In this document: in pieces, positions 50,198 to 62,155 of the stretch
Position numbering within the stretch: position 1 is the stretch's first letter
How the letters are laid out: each line of letters opens with the position of its first letter
NCBI GenBank assembly: GCA_021613335.1
Contig: JAJTWR010000458.1
Span: forward strand, 464,001-528,000
From: Whitmania pigra
Lineage: Eukaryota > Annelida > Clitellata > Hirudinida > Haemopidae
DNA: 64,000 nt
Direction of reading: 5' to 3'
Notes under the pieces: generated by a model
The model's input: the letters and a program-made list of their open reading frames with translations, nothing else
What the model was told of the DNA's origin: nothing
The model's database searches: none
Translations under genes and position numbers: made by a program

Positions 50198-50878
50198 TAT
50201 ATTTCAACAACAAACGCAAGCCCAGACACATTTCACTAATGTCAACAATGAATCTGCTAGCAATGAAAAATGATTAACATTCATTAAGTGCAATAGTGAC
50301 GGGGAAATCAAAAATAACGTCTTGATATTGCTAAATAATTAACCATCGTTGCGTAATATTCTTATGCAATATTGTTGAGTCTTACTTATAATTAAAGTAT
50401 TCATATTCAGTTAGAATATATTGTTATATACTTACATTTTATTAAAAATAGTTTTACATTAAGAAATCATGTTCATAGAAAACTTCCAACTCTTAAAAAG
50501 AAATGATTATCATTATAGTTAACCAGAAGAAAGCATATTTTGAGTTCTTACCTTACCAACTTGGAAGCATGTTGGTAGTTTTCACGTAAGTTCAAAAGAA
50601 AAGCTAAGCTAAGCTGAGTGTTGCCCCTTGAGCTACCCGATATGCATGGTCCTCTTCTTGCATGAGCTTAGGTAAGGACCTCGCTCGGAAAGAGGACCAT
50701 GTTTCGCTGTTTTAGATTCACACATATAGTTCATGTTTGCTTACATAAATTTGTGCGTTGCATAAATCTGGTCCAGATTCAAGAATCATACAATTTACAC
50801 AGTTATCTATTAAATTACTTCTGAGTTTTCACCTAAATATCCTTTATGTCATACACAAAATCGCATTTAATTAATATA
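50198..50878. other. 5' flank of the LRRCC1-like gene with two hairpins
   Basis: No coding content is seen. Two stem-loops stand out: ACCAAC/GTTGGT at 50555-50576, and an 11-bp perfect stem ATGGTCCTCTT/AAGAGGACCAT at 50646-50700. I could not match them to a known RNA family. Confidence 0.45.
50646..50700. repeat. Perfect 11-bp inverted repeat (stem-loop)
   Basis: ATGGTCCTCTT at 50646-50656 pairs with AAGAGGACCAT at 50690-50700. The loop contains a second palindrome, AGGTAAGGACCT. Confidence 0.6.
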
Positions 50879-51838
<960 letters not shown>

Positions 51839-53152
51839 ATACTGTTCAGTTTGTTCTGCTGCCAAGACTCATGTGGCCTCTCACCATTTATGAGATAGTT
51901 CTTCCCTTCGTGGAGACGTTGGAGAAGGGCATCAGTCGGCGAATTAGGGTATGGCTGGGATTTCCGCCGGGTTTGTCCTCGGTTGCGCTGTACAGCAAGA
52001 GCGCACGGCTGCGGTTGCCACTGAGATCCATTGCGGAGGAGTACAAAGTGGGGAAGATCAGAACACAGTTGATGATCAAAAATTCCGAAGATCCAAATAT
52101 CCGCTCAGATCAGGAAGGAAACTCAAGCTCAAGAGGAAATCACGAAAGCAGAAAAGGCCTTGAAGTTAGAAGAGATAAAGGGCCAAACCCAGCACGACCG
52201 CCATAGCGTCGGCTGGAATCACTTCACAAGATGGTCCAAAGCGAGTGCTTCAGTCAGAGCCTCGCTAGTGGTGCAAGAATGCCGGAGGGAACTGGAGAGC
52301 GAAAGGATTGCAAAAGCAGTGCAGCAGGCCCAACAGGGACAATGGAACACGTGGGAAGACGTCGTGCAGAGATCGATCACGTGGAACGAAATGTGGAACA
52401 TGTCTCCACTCAGACTGGCCTTTGTCGTCCGATCAATCTATGACGTGCTGCCCTCACGCGACAACTTGCAGAAATGGCAAATCACCCAGGACGCCACATG
52501 CACGCTCTGCGGAGAGAGACAGACTCTCAGACATGTCCTGTCCGGCTGCAGCTACGCTCTTGCCCACGGCCGCTTCACCTGGAGCCACAACCAGGTCCTC
52601 CTCGTTGCAATTGAGGCGATAAAGGCTGCCTGCTCCAGCGCCAACGCTCAGGAATCTGCTCCCCAGAGAAGAGTCTATTTCCTGCGCGAGGGCGCCTCCC
52701 AGTTCGCGAGGAACAGATGCAGAGCCAAAAGGAGACATATCCTTGAAAACGCCAACGACTGGGAAATTGCGGCCAATGTGGAAGGATTGCGGCACTATCC
52801 CCAGGTGCTGGCTGAAAGCGGCAAGAGGCCGGACGTGGTTCTGTCATCAACAAAGACAGACACGTTTGTATTGGCGGAACTGACGGTGCCATGGGAAGAC
52901 AGGATCGGGCAGAGCAACACGCTGAAAGAAGAAAGATACATGGACCTAACAATGGATCTCAGGCAAAAATGGTACAAGGTGTGGTTCTTCGCCTTCGAGG
53001 TCGGAGCAAGAGGCATGGTCGGTCAATCCACCTAAACATTTCTGAGAGAAATCGGCCTCACCAGTAAAGCCAGATCTAAGGCCTTGGCAGACATGTCCAG
53101 AGCTGCAGAAGCGGCTTCGCAGTGGATATGGGCCAAGAGAGATTGCAAGTGA
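51839..53152 (+). pseudogene. R2/NeSL-type LINE, 3' half with restriction-like endonuclease
   Basis: The C-terminal half of a non-LTR retrotransposon polyprotein. It starts with LLPRLMWPLTIYE and IRVWLGFPPGLSS (the region after the reverse transcriptase). It continues with the zinc motif CTLCGERQTLRHVLSGC, then RPDVVLSSTKTDTFVLAELT, the PD-(D/E)xK-type restriction-like endonuclease. The RT domain itself is lost by 5' truncation. Two frame changes lie between about 52095 and 52145, and an in-frame TAA at 53033-53035 splits the end, after which FLREIGL continues to TGA 53150-53152. It cannot encode an active protein. The clade is R2/NeSL-like from the CCHC plus RLE order; the exact clade is open. 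Confidence 0.85.
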
Positions 53153-53474
53153 TCTCCCTCAGCATGGCAGGCCTACCAGTCGAATAGTTCGAAGAACCAC
53201 TTTCGGGGCCGGCACGTATCGCCGTGCAAGTATAAAAGCGATCCTAGTCAAAATCAGCCAATAGCGTTGCGTCGCTAGCTAGCCAATCAGAGAACAGAAA
53301 AGCCTCCCATCAAGTCGGCGCAATTCCACAACCGAGCCAAGAAGAGAACTCTCAATGGAGTTTCCTGTCAAGGCGACGCGGTGCCGCTATTCAACCAATG
53401 GGAGAGCTTCCAACATGAGTCTCCTGGCAAGTCGGCGCGGGGAGGAATAAGGCCTACATAACTAGCTCGGGCCG
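53153..53474 (+). other. 3' UTR or flank of the R2/NeSL-type LINE with CCAAT boxes
   Basis: GC-rich sequence with TATAAAA at 53231-53237 and three CCAAT motifs at about 53254, 53283 and 53394. The words AAGTCGGCGC or similar recur at about 53312, 53360 and 53430. It could be LINE 3' UTR or a captured promoter-like fragment. No coding frame was seen. Confidence 0.4.
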
Positions 53475-54882
53475 GCTCCGTTGGTCATGCCAAGAGGGAG
53501 TACTGGAGGTCGCACTGTGCCAGCTTCGACGGCTCAACGGGTATCGCCACTCTCTGGAGAGCCATCAAAGGGATGAATGGCAATCGCTCGGGTCCAAGAA
53601 TCCCCCCGATCGCCTCTGACTCTGGGGGTCTACTCGGAAACTCAGAGAAGGCAGGCACGCTCGCCCAATCCTTTGCGCAAGCCAGCAGCAACGCGAACCT
53701 CTCCCCGCTCTTCGCACAAGCCAAGACTGCTTTCCTGCTGTCCCCGGAACTCTTCGTGCCAGAGGACTCCCCCCATCTCTGATCCCATCAGCATTTCTGA
53801 AGTCCTAGATGCTCTAAGGAAATGCGGGAACTCTTCTCCGGGACCTGACGGCATCTATTACGAGATGATCAGAAGACTCCCAAGCTCCAGTCTCAAAGGG
53901 ATCGTGGCCCTCTTTAACCAGTCCTGGCTATCAGGAAAGGTTCCCTCCTTATGGAAGAGCGCCACGGTCGTCCCAATTCCTAAGAAAGGGAAGCCTCCTG
54001 CTCTTCCTTCCTCCTATCGGCCTATCTCTTTGACCTCCACTCTCTGCAAACTCCTGGAGAGGGTGATTGCCACGAGACTCCGATGGTTCCTAGAGAGCGG
54101 TAACCTGTTGAACCAGTACCAAGCGGGCTTCAGGAGAGCCCGAGGCTGTGTTGATCACATAGCCAGGCTGACGCAGGACATCGCCGCATCCTCAACCAAG
54201 AAAAGGAATACTCTCGGAGTTTTCTTCGACATGGAGAAGGCATTCGACATGGTTTGGAGAGAGGGGATCATCGAGCAACTCTCAAGGATGGGCATCAAGG
54301 GGAAACCCTTGATGTGGATCCACAATTTCCTTCAGGATAGGAGTATCCAAGTGAGGGTTGGGTCCTCCCTCTCCGAACCGGTCACCCTAGAGAATGGCAC
54401 ACCACAGGGTAGCATCCTGAGCCCGCTGTTATTCATCATCATGATGAACTCGGTTCCGGAACCGACAAACGGGGTCGAGCTGTCCATGTATGCCGATGAC
54501 ATTGCTCTTTGGACGTCCGGAACGTCCATAGAAGCATTGACTTCGAAAATGCAGAAACAGCTCGACAAAATGGCTAAGTTTCTATTTGCTAATGGTTTTA
54601 AGATCTCCGCATCTAAATCCCAAGCAGTTCTTTTTTCAGAATACCAGAATCGGACGAGGAATGCGGGCCTCAGACTGAGGGTCGGAGCGGAGGAGATCCC
54701 CCTGTCTCATACAGCCACCTTTTTAGGAATCGTCCTTGGACGCAAGACTAAATTGGAAGGCCCACGCAGAGTCTGTCAAGACGAGATGCACCAAGAGGCT
54801 CAACGCCATGAAAGCCATCTCGGGCAGTTCGTGGGGGGCGAGCAAATCCACCCTGCTCACAGTCTACAGAGCCACCATCCGC
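53475..54882 (+). mobile_element. I-superfamily LINE copy A, RT fragment
   Basis: 5'-truncated, starting at the word GCTCCGTTGGTC, then YWRSHCASFDGSTGIATLWR in the linker before the reverse transcriptase. RT motifs are clear: SSPGPDGIYYEM, YRPISLTSTLCKLLERV, FFDMEKAFDMVW (catalytic Asp), GTPQGSILSPLLF and YADDIALW (catalytic Asp pair). Two frame lesions are visible: one extra C in the C-run at about 53765-53772, and an extra T in CGTCCTTGGACG near 54737. It ends abruptly at CATCCGC and joins copy B. It matches copy C at a constant offset. Confidence 0.92.
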
Positions 54883-57800
54883 AGTGATCACCTCATCATT
54901 CAGATGACGATCAACGACAAGGCTCTCCGAGAGGACCTGGGACCAGCGAGACTAAACATGAGGACACTCAACTGGAACACCTTCCAGGCCAAGTGCTCCT
55001 CCCTCATCCTCCAGGAGCTACCCACGAACAACCTGGAGGAGAACACGAGATTCATCACCGACTCCATCGCCAGTGCAGCCACAGAGAGCTCATCGATCTA
55101 CAAAGGGCAGAGCAAGAGGCCTCTCGTCCCTTATTGGAACGACGACTGCAAGGAAGCAGTCAAAGATCGAAACAAGAAGAGAGCAGCCCACAGGCGACTG
55201 CGATCGGAGTCGAGCCATGAAGAATACAAGAGAGCGAAGGGTCAAGCCCAGTGGACCATCAAGAATGCCAAGAGGGAGTACTGGAGGTCACACTGCGCCA
55301 GCTTCGACGGTTCAACGGGTATCGCCACTCTCTGGAGAGCCATCAAAGGGATGAATGGCAATCGCTCGGGTCCAAGAATCCCCCCGATCGCCTCCGACTC
55401 TGGGGGACCACTCGGAAACTCAGAGAAGGCAGGCACGCTCGCCCGATCCTTTGCGCAAGCCAGCAGCAACGCGAACCTCTCCCCGCTCTTCGCACAAGCC
55501 AAGACTGCTCTCCTGCTGTCCCCGGCACTCTTCGTGCCAGAGGACTCCCCCCATCTCTGATCCCATCAGCATTTCCGAAGTCCTAGATGCTCTAAGGAAA
55601 TGCGGGAACTCCTCTCCGGGACCTGACGGCATCCATTACGAGATGATCAGAAGGCTCCCAAGCTCCAGTCTCCAAGGGATCGTGGCCCTCTTCAACCAGT
55701 CCTGGCTTTCAGGAACGGTTCCCTCCTTATGGAAGAAAGCCACTGTCGTCCCAATCCCTAAGAAAGGGAAGCCTCCTGCTCTTCCTTCCTCCTATCGGCC
55801 TATCTCTTTGACTTCCACTCTCTGCAAACTCCTGGAGAGGGTGATTGCCACGAGACTCCGATGGTTCTTAGAGAGCGGTAACCTGTTGAACCAGTACCAA
55901 GCGGGCTTCAGAAGAGCCCGAGGCTGTGTGGATCACATAGCCAGGCTGACGCAGGACATCGCCGCATCCTCAACCAAGAAAAGGAAGACTCTCGCAGTTT
56001 TCCTCGACATGGAGAAGGCATTCGACATGGTTTGGAGAGAGGGGATCATCGAGCAACTCTCAAGGATGGGCATCAAGGGGAAACCCTTGATGTGGATCCA
56101 CAATTTCCTTCAGGATAGAACTATCCAAGTGAGGGTTGGGTCCTCCCTCTCTGAACCGGTCACCCTAGAGAATGGCACACCACAGGGTAGCATCCTGAGC
56201 CCGTTGTTATTCATCATCATGATGAACTCTGTTCCGGAACCGACAAACGGGGTCGAGCTGTCCATGTATGCCGATGACATTGCTCTTTGGACGTCCGGAA
56301 CGTCCATAGAAGCACTGACATCGAAAATGCAGAAACAGCTCGACAAAATGGCTAAGTTTCTATTTGCTAATGGTTTTAAGATTTCCGCATCTAAATCACA
56401 AGCAGTCCTTTTTTCAGAATACCAGAATCAGACGAGAAATGCGGGCATCAGACTGAGGGTCGGAGCGGAGGAGATCCCCCTGTCCAATACAGCCACCTTT
56501 TTAGGAATCGTCCTGGACGCAAGACTAAATTGGAAGGCCCACGCAGAGTCTGTCAAGACGAGATGCAACAAGAGGCTCAACGCCATGAAAGCCATCTCGG
56601 GCAGTTCGTGGGGGGCGAGCAAATCCACCCTGCTCACAGTCTACAGAGCCACCATCCGCTCTGTTCTCGATTATGGATCTGAGGTAATCGACCTGGGGCG
56701 CAAGCAGATTCGAGACACATACGACAGTCTTCAGTATCAGGCACTGAAGATCTGCTGCGGTGCCATGAAGGGCACAAGTGCCTCGTCTCTGCGGGTGGAG
56801 TGCGGTGAGCTTCCCCTCGACCTTCGTCGTAAGAAGCTCATGGCAAACCACGCCCTCAGGTCGTTCGCCACCAATAATGTACCTGTTAAAAATAAATATT
56901 TCATTTCAGAGCCAAAGTCCCAAGTCGAAGTGAGGTTCCACTGCAGGATGAGGATAAGAGGCGAGGAGCCTCCGCACAAGAAAGTCGAGTCGGTGATCCC
57001 AGCAGATCTCCTGGAAGACATCAGGGAGGCACCTCCCAGATTCCCTCCTTGGAGACTGAGAAAGCCGACAATCGACTCCTCGAATCTCTCCTTCGAAGCC
57101 GACAACCCTCTGCGGATGCTGGTGGCAAGGGAGAAAATAGAGGATCTCCAGGACAGCCTCCTCTGCTACACGGACGCCTCCAAGACCGAGGACAACAAGG
57201 CCGGAATTGGGATTTACATCCCAAGGAAGGAAGTAAACATCAGTCTCAGGACGTCGAGTCACAGCTGCATTAGTTCAATCGAACTGGCAGCCATCGAGCG
57301 ATGTTTACTACATGTCAAGGACTCATATCAGGAGGAGTCCTTCGACATTGTCGTCCTAAGTGACTCGCTTAGTGCCCTACAGGCACTAAAGGACGGCAAC
57401 AATTATGCTCCCGATATTAAAAATGTACAGTTTTTAATTTCAGAAATTCAAGAGAGCGGCAGAAAGGTCACTCTCGTCTGGGTCCCTGCCCACGTTGGAA
57501 TCCCTGGCAATGAGAAGGCCGATGCCCTGGCAAAGGCAGCCACTGCAAGGGATCAGATAGACCTCCGGATTCCGGCGTCTATCAAGGATGTCAAAAGGTC
57601 CGTGGCCCGCAACATCTTCCAACAGTGGCAGACCAGATGGGATGAAGATCCTAGAAGCCTACATTATAAGTCCATAGAGAAACAAGTGTCGACGAAGAGC
57701 AAGTTCCAATGTGTCTCAAGGAGGAAGGAGGTTCTCATCTCCAGACTCCGAGTTGGAAAGTGTGCTCTGAATCAGCACTTGTTTCTCATGAAACGGCACC

Positions 57801-58140
57801 CAGACGGGAGGTGCGAGAAGTGCCCTCAGGAAGACGAAAGTGTGCAGCATTTCCTCATGGAATGCCCAGCCCAGTCATCCCTGAGGAGAGAAATCAAGAT
57901 GTTTACAGGTCTATCCGACATGAAATCCATGCTTAGCAATCCAGCAAGTGTGGACATCATTTATCGGTGGATCTGCAAAAACAGATGCGGCTTACTATAA
58001 GCCTTTTACAATTTTACCATAACTAATTAATGCAGTTTATTACTCTAATACTTTTCATTTTTACTAACTTACTAACATTAACTAAAGTCCAAATCATCTC
58101 AGTTATGCAACGGACTATAATCAAATAAATAAATAAATAA
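54883..58140 (+). mobile_element. I-superfamily LINE copy B, near-intact ORF2 and 3' tail
   Basis: Begins within the end of the APE endonuclease (SDHLIIQMTI) and reads through linker, reverse transcriptase (FLDMEKAFDMVW, YADDIALW), RNase H (CYTDASKTEDNKAGIGIY, IELAAIER, LSDSLSALQALKDG, VWVPAHVGIPGNEKADALA) and a C-terminal CEKCPQEDESVQHFLMEC knuckle to TAA at 57998-58000. The only break is one extra C in a six-C run at about 55545-55551. The part after it, 55558 to 58000, is open for more than 800 codons. The 3' UTR ends in TCAAATAAATAAATAAATAA. RNase H after RT and this tail type point to the I superfamily rather than Jockey. It was probably active recently. Confidence 0.92.
55555..58000 (+). 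CDS. LINE copy B reverse transcriptase-RNase H frame
   Basis: The open frame starts upstream at 55355 but is meaningful only from about 55555 (DPISISEVLDALRKCGNSS), because before the C-run the true frame is the one ending at 55560. It encodes the RT with fingers, palm motifs A (Asp in DMEKAFD), B (GTPQGS) and C (YADD), a thumb/connection region, RNase H, and the C-terminal Cys-His segment. Predicted activities are target-primed reverse transcription and RNA strand removal. The APE endonuclease domain is mostly missing, so this copy could not move alone. No cellular role is implied. Confidence 0.88.
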
Positions 58141-58144
58141 ATAA

Positions 58145-60239
58145 GCTCCGTTGGTCATGCCAAGAGGGAGTACTGGAGGTCGCACTGTGCCAGCTTCGAC
58201 GGCTCAACGGGTATCGCCACTCTCTGGAGAGCCATCAAAGGGATGAATGGCAATCGCTCGGGTCCAAGAATCCCCCCGATCGCCTCTGACTCTGGGGGTC
58301 TACTCGGAAACTCAGAGAAGGCAGGCACGCTCGCCCAATCCTTTGCGCAAGCCAGCAGCAACGCGAACCTCTCCCCGCTCTTCGCACAAGCCAAGACTGC
58401 TTTCCTGCTGTCCCCGGAACTCTTCGTGCCAGAGGACTCCCCCCATCTCTGATCCCATCAGCATTTCTGAAGTCCTAGATGCTCTAAGGAAATGCGGGAA
58501 CTCTTCTCCGGGACCTGACGGCATCTATTACGAGATGATCAGAAGACTCCCAAGCTCCAGTCTCAAAGGGATCGTGGCCCTCTTTAACCAGTCCTGGCTA
58601 TCAGGAAAGGTTCCCTCCTTATGGAAGAGCGCCACGGTCGTCCCAATTCCTAAGAAAGGGAAGCCTCCTGCTCTTCCTTCCTCCTATCGGCCTATCTCTT
58701 TGACCTCCACTCTCTGCAAACTCCTGGAGAGGGTGATTGCCACGAGACTCCGATGGTTCCTAGAGAGCGGTAACCTGTTGAACCAGTACCAAGCGGGCTT
58801 CAGGAGAGCCCGAGGCTGTGTTGATCACATAGCCAGGCTGACGCAGGACATCGCCGCATCCTCAACCAAGAAAAGGAATACTCTCGGAGTTTTCTTCGAC
58901 ATGGAGAAGGCATTCGACATGGTTTGGAGAGAGGGGATCATCGAGCAACTCTCAAGGATGGGCATCAAGGGGAAACCCTTGATGTGGATCCACAATTTCC
59001 TTCAGGATAGGAGTATCCAAGTGAGGGTTGGGTCCTCCCTCTCCGAACCGGTCACCCTAGAGAATGGCACACCACAGGGTAGCATCCTGAGCCCGCTGTT
59101 ATTCATCATCATGATGAACTCGGTTCCGGAACCGACAAACGGGGTCGAGCTGTCCATGTATGCCGATGACATTGCTCTTTGGACGTCCGGAACGTCCATA
59201 GAAGCATTGACTTCGAAAATGCAGAAACAGCTCGACAAAATGGCTAAGTTTCTATTTGCTAATGGTTTTAAGATCTCCGCATCTAAATCCCAAGCAGTTC
59301 TTTTTTCAGAATACCAGAATCGGACGAGGAATGCGGGCCTCAGACTGAGGGTCGGAGCGGAGGAGATCCCCCTGTCTCATACAGCCACCTTTTTAGGAAT
59401 CGTCCTTGGACGCAAGACTAAATTGGAAGGCCCACGCAGAGTCTGTCAAGACGAGATGCACCAAGAGGCTCAACGCCATGAAAGCCATCTCGGGCAGTTC
59501 GTGGGGGGCGAGCAAATCCACCCTGCTCACAGTCTACAGAGCCACCATCCGCTCTGTCCTCGATTATGGATCCGAGGCAATCGACCTGGGGTGCAAGCAG
59601 ATTCGAGACACATACGACAGTCTTCAGTATCAGGCACTGAAGATCTGCTGCGGTGCCATGAAGGGCACAAGTGCCTCGTCTTTGCGGGTGGAGTGCGGTG
59701 AGCTTCCCCTCGACCTTCGTCGTAAGAAGCTCATGGCAAACCACGCCCTCAGGTCGTTCGCCACAAATAATGAACCGGTTAAAAATACATATTTTATTTC
59801 AGAGCCAAGGTCCCAAGTCGAAGCGAGGTTCCACTGCAGGATGAGGATAAGAGGCGAGGAGCCTCCGCATAAGAAAGTCGAGTCGGTCATCCCAGCAGAT
59901 CTCCTGGAAGACATCAGGGAGGTACCTCTCAGATGCCCTCCTTGGAGACTGAGAAAAGCGACTATCGACTCCTCGAACCTCTCCTTCGAAGCCGACAACC
60001 CTCTGCGGATGCTGGTGGCAAGGGAGAAAATAGAGGATCTCCAAGGCAGCCTCCTCTGCTACACGGACGCCTCCAAGACCGAGGACAACAAGGCCGGAAT
60101 TGGGATTTACATCCCAATGAAGGAAGTAAACATCAGTCTCAGGACGTCGAGTCACAGTTCCATTGAACTGGCAGCCATCGAGCGATGTTTGCTACATGTC
60201 AAGGACTCATATCAGGAGGAGTCCTTCGACATTGTCGTC
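58145..60239 (+). mobile_element. I-superfamily LINE copy C, 5' portion
   Basis: Starts with GCTCCGTTGGTC directly after the tail of copy B, and repeats copy A without any visible indel at an offset of 4,670 bases until about 59552. It then continues through the RT end and into RNase H, up to EESFDIVV. It carries the same two lesions as copy A. After the extra T the frame resumes at 59406 and stays open. It is interrupted at 60240 by another LINE. Confidence 0.92.
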
Positions 60240-61002
60240 TATTGTAATATCGCCTGGGCCTCTACCTATCCCTCTAAACTTATCCACTTACTTACACTCC
60301 AAAAAAGAATAATTCGTACTATATTTCGTCTCCATCCACGTGCCCATACAAAGGACTTATTTATTTCAAATGGACTTCTAAATATATATCAGATCAATAA
60401 ATTCCAAACTTGCCTCTTCATATACAATTATGAACATAACTTGCTGCCTCCATCCTTTAATAATATGTTTTTCAAATCATCAGATGTCCACTCTTACAAT
60501 CTTAGATCATCCAATCAATTGAGATCTGAATTTTCCCGTACCACCTTCAAAAAATTCTCCATATGTTGCAAAGGTCCACTCTTGTTCTCCTCTCTGCCGT
60601 CGTCCCTTGTTTCTCTAAACATTTCCTCACTATTTAAATCCCATCTTAAAAAACACATTCTATCTTGAACCTGTTATCCACATTTCCACCTTATCATTCA
60701 TTTTATTATCCTGGTTTTTTCCTCGTTGATTACATCGCTTATTCATTATTCCGATTATTCATCGTCTCTCAGTTGTTGCCATTAATTTTCACCTGTCGTT
60801 ACCATTAGAAGTTTATATATATGCAAAGACCCTTTCAAACGCCCCTTTAAATTTGTCAAATTGAAACAACCTATCCCCTACACGGGAATTAATTCCCTTG
60901 GGATAGTTCATTAATGAATTTGTGAATCTTTTTTTGGTGTGATTTTTTTTTGGCTATTTGAATATAGTTTTTTGAAAATAAACGAATTCAAACCTGAAAA
61001 AA
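60240..61002 (+). mobile_element. CR1/L2-like LINE 3' fragment inserted in copy C
   Basis: A 5'-truncated insert starts at YCNIAWASTYPSKLIHLLTL and ends its reading frame at 60668 with SSLFKSHLKKHIL. This is the conserved C-terminal tail of a reverse transcriptase family different from the host LINE. About 330 bases of AT-rich 3' UTR follow, ending in AAACCTGAAAAAAAA. Host LINE sequence flanks it on both sides (GTCGTC before, AAGTGACTCG after), with about two host bases missing at the junction. No clear target duplication is visible. Confidence 0.87.
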
Positions 61003-61341
61003 AAAGTGACTCGCTTAGTGCCCTACAGGCACTAAAGGACGGCAACAATTATGCTCCTGATATTAAAAATGTTCAGTTTTTAATTTCAGAAATCCAACGG
61101 AACGGCAGAAAGGTCACTCTCGTCTGGGTCCCTGCCCACGTTGGAATTCCTGGCAATGAGAAGGCCGATGCCCTGGCAAAGGCAGCCACTGCAAGGGATC
61201 AGATAGACTTCCGGATTCCAGCGTCTATCAAGGATGTCAAAAGGTCCGTAGCCCGCAACATCTTCCAACAGTGGCAATCCAGATGGGACGAGGACCCGCG
61301 AAGCCAGCACTACAAGAAAATAGAGAAACAAGTGTCGACGA
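61003..61341 (+). mobile_element. I-superfamily LINE copy C, RNase H continuation
   Basis: Resumes exactly where copy C broke off, with SDSLSALQALKDG and LVWVPAHVGIPGNEKADALA, and continues to IEKQVST. It then switches at 61341 to a different element. The shared word GTGTCGACGA at the switch could be coincidental or a recombination point. Confidence 0.9.
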
Positions 61342-62155
61342 TGCGACTGTCGCTGAATGCGCTGGTTGTGTTAGCGCAACCAGAGTCGTCAAGACCGTTG
61401 GAGCTAAGAAGGTGGCCACCTCGGTGGTCATTCTTAATTTCGGTGATGCGACGCCTGCTAAAGTTAAGATAGGTTATCTTAGCTTCAAGGTACAGGCGTA
61501 CGTGCGTGAGCCAACGCGCTGTTATAAGTGCAACGGCTACGGGCATATAGCAGCTAGCTGCCAGCATAAGGCTAAGTGCCCTAAATGTTTAGGGGAACAC
61601 TCCCTGAAAGAGTGTCAGCAGCAGGAAGCGACGGAAAAGCGATGCGCGACTTGTGACAGTACCAGTCACTTTACTGGTCAGGCTGTCTGTCCGCAGCGCA
61701 AGATCGAAAAGGAGGCTATCTCTATAAGGGCTAATAAGCACATTAGTTATGCGAAAGCCCTTACGGCCGCCAAAAATAAGATAGAGGGGGTCCAGCCTGC
61801 TTCTGCCCCCGCGGTTCAGGTCGCTAAGACCTCAAAATCAATAACTAAGCAGGCTGAGCCCTCTCAGTCTAATAAAAATAAGCCTAGGAATAAAAATTAT
61901 AAACAGTCTAAACCTGCTGAGGAACCGATGGAGTCGCATCTGAGCGTCTCCAAAGTCTTCCTCGGCAGATTAATTACAAAAATTGCTGAGCAGATGAATC
62001 AGAGATTCCATGGAGGAAACAAAGAACAGTTCTTAGATGTCCTCTCCCACATCTGCATGCTTACCTTCGACTGCATGCAGGAGGAGTCTGTAGCTGAAGA
62101 TGTCCGCTCAGCAACGAAAGCAAGTCTGGCCGAAATCTCAGTCCACCATGGATAG
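61342..62155 (+). CDS. LINE copy D ORF1, gag-like zinc-knuckle protein (N-terminally truncated)
   Basis: The frame is open into upstream LINE sequence, so only the part from about 61342 belongs to this element. KIGYLSFKVQAYVREPTRC leads into three CCHC-like knuckles: CYKCNGYGHIAASC, CPKCLGEHSLKEC and CATCDSTSHFTGQAVC. The tail is Lys/Ser-rich. Such proteins coat the LINE RNA and act as nucleic-acid chaperones. The start codon and N-terminal domain are missing. The stop TAG lies inside ATGGATAG, where the next ORF begins. Confidence 0.85.

Noticed and set aside
53577..53770. N-terminal part of the long frame in LINE copies A/C (MAIARVQESP...)
   Set aside because: Out-of-frame reading; the true frame before the C-run is the one with NRSGPRIPPIASDSGG, as in the linker of copy D.
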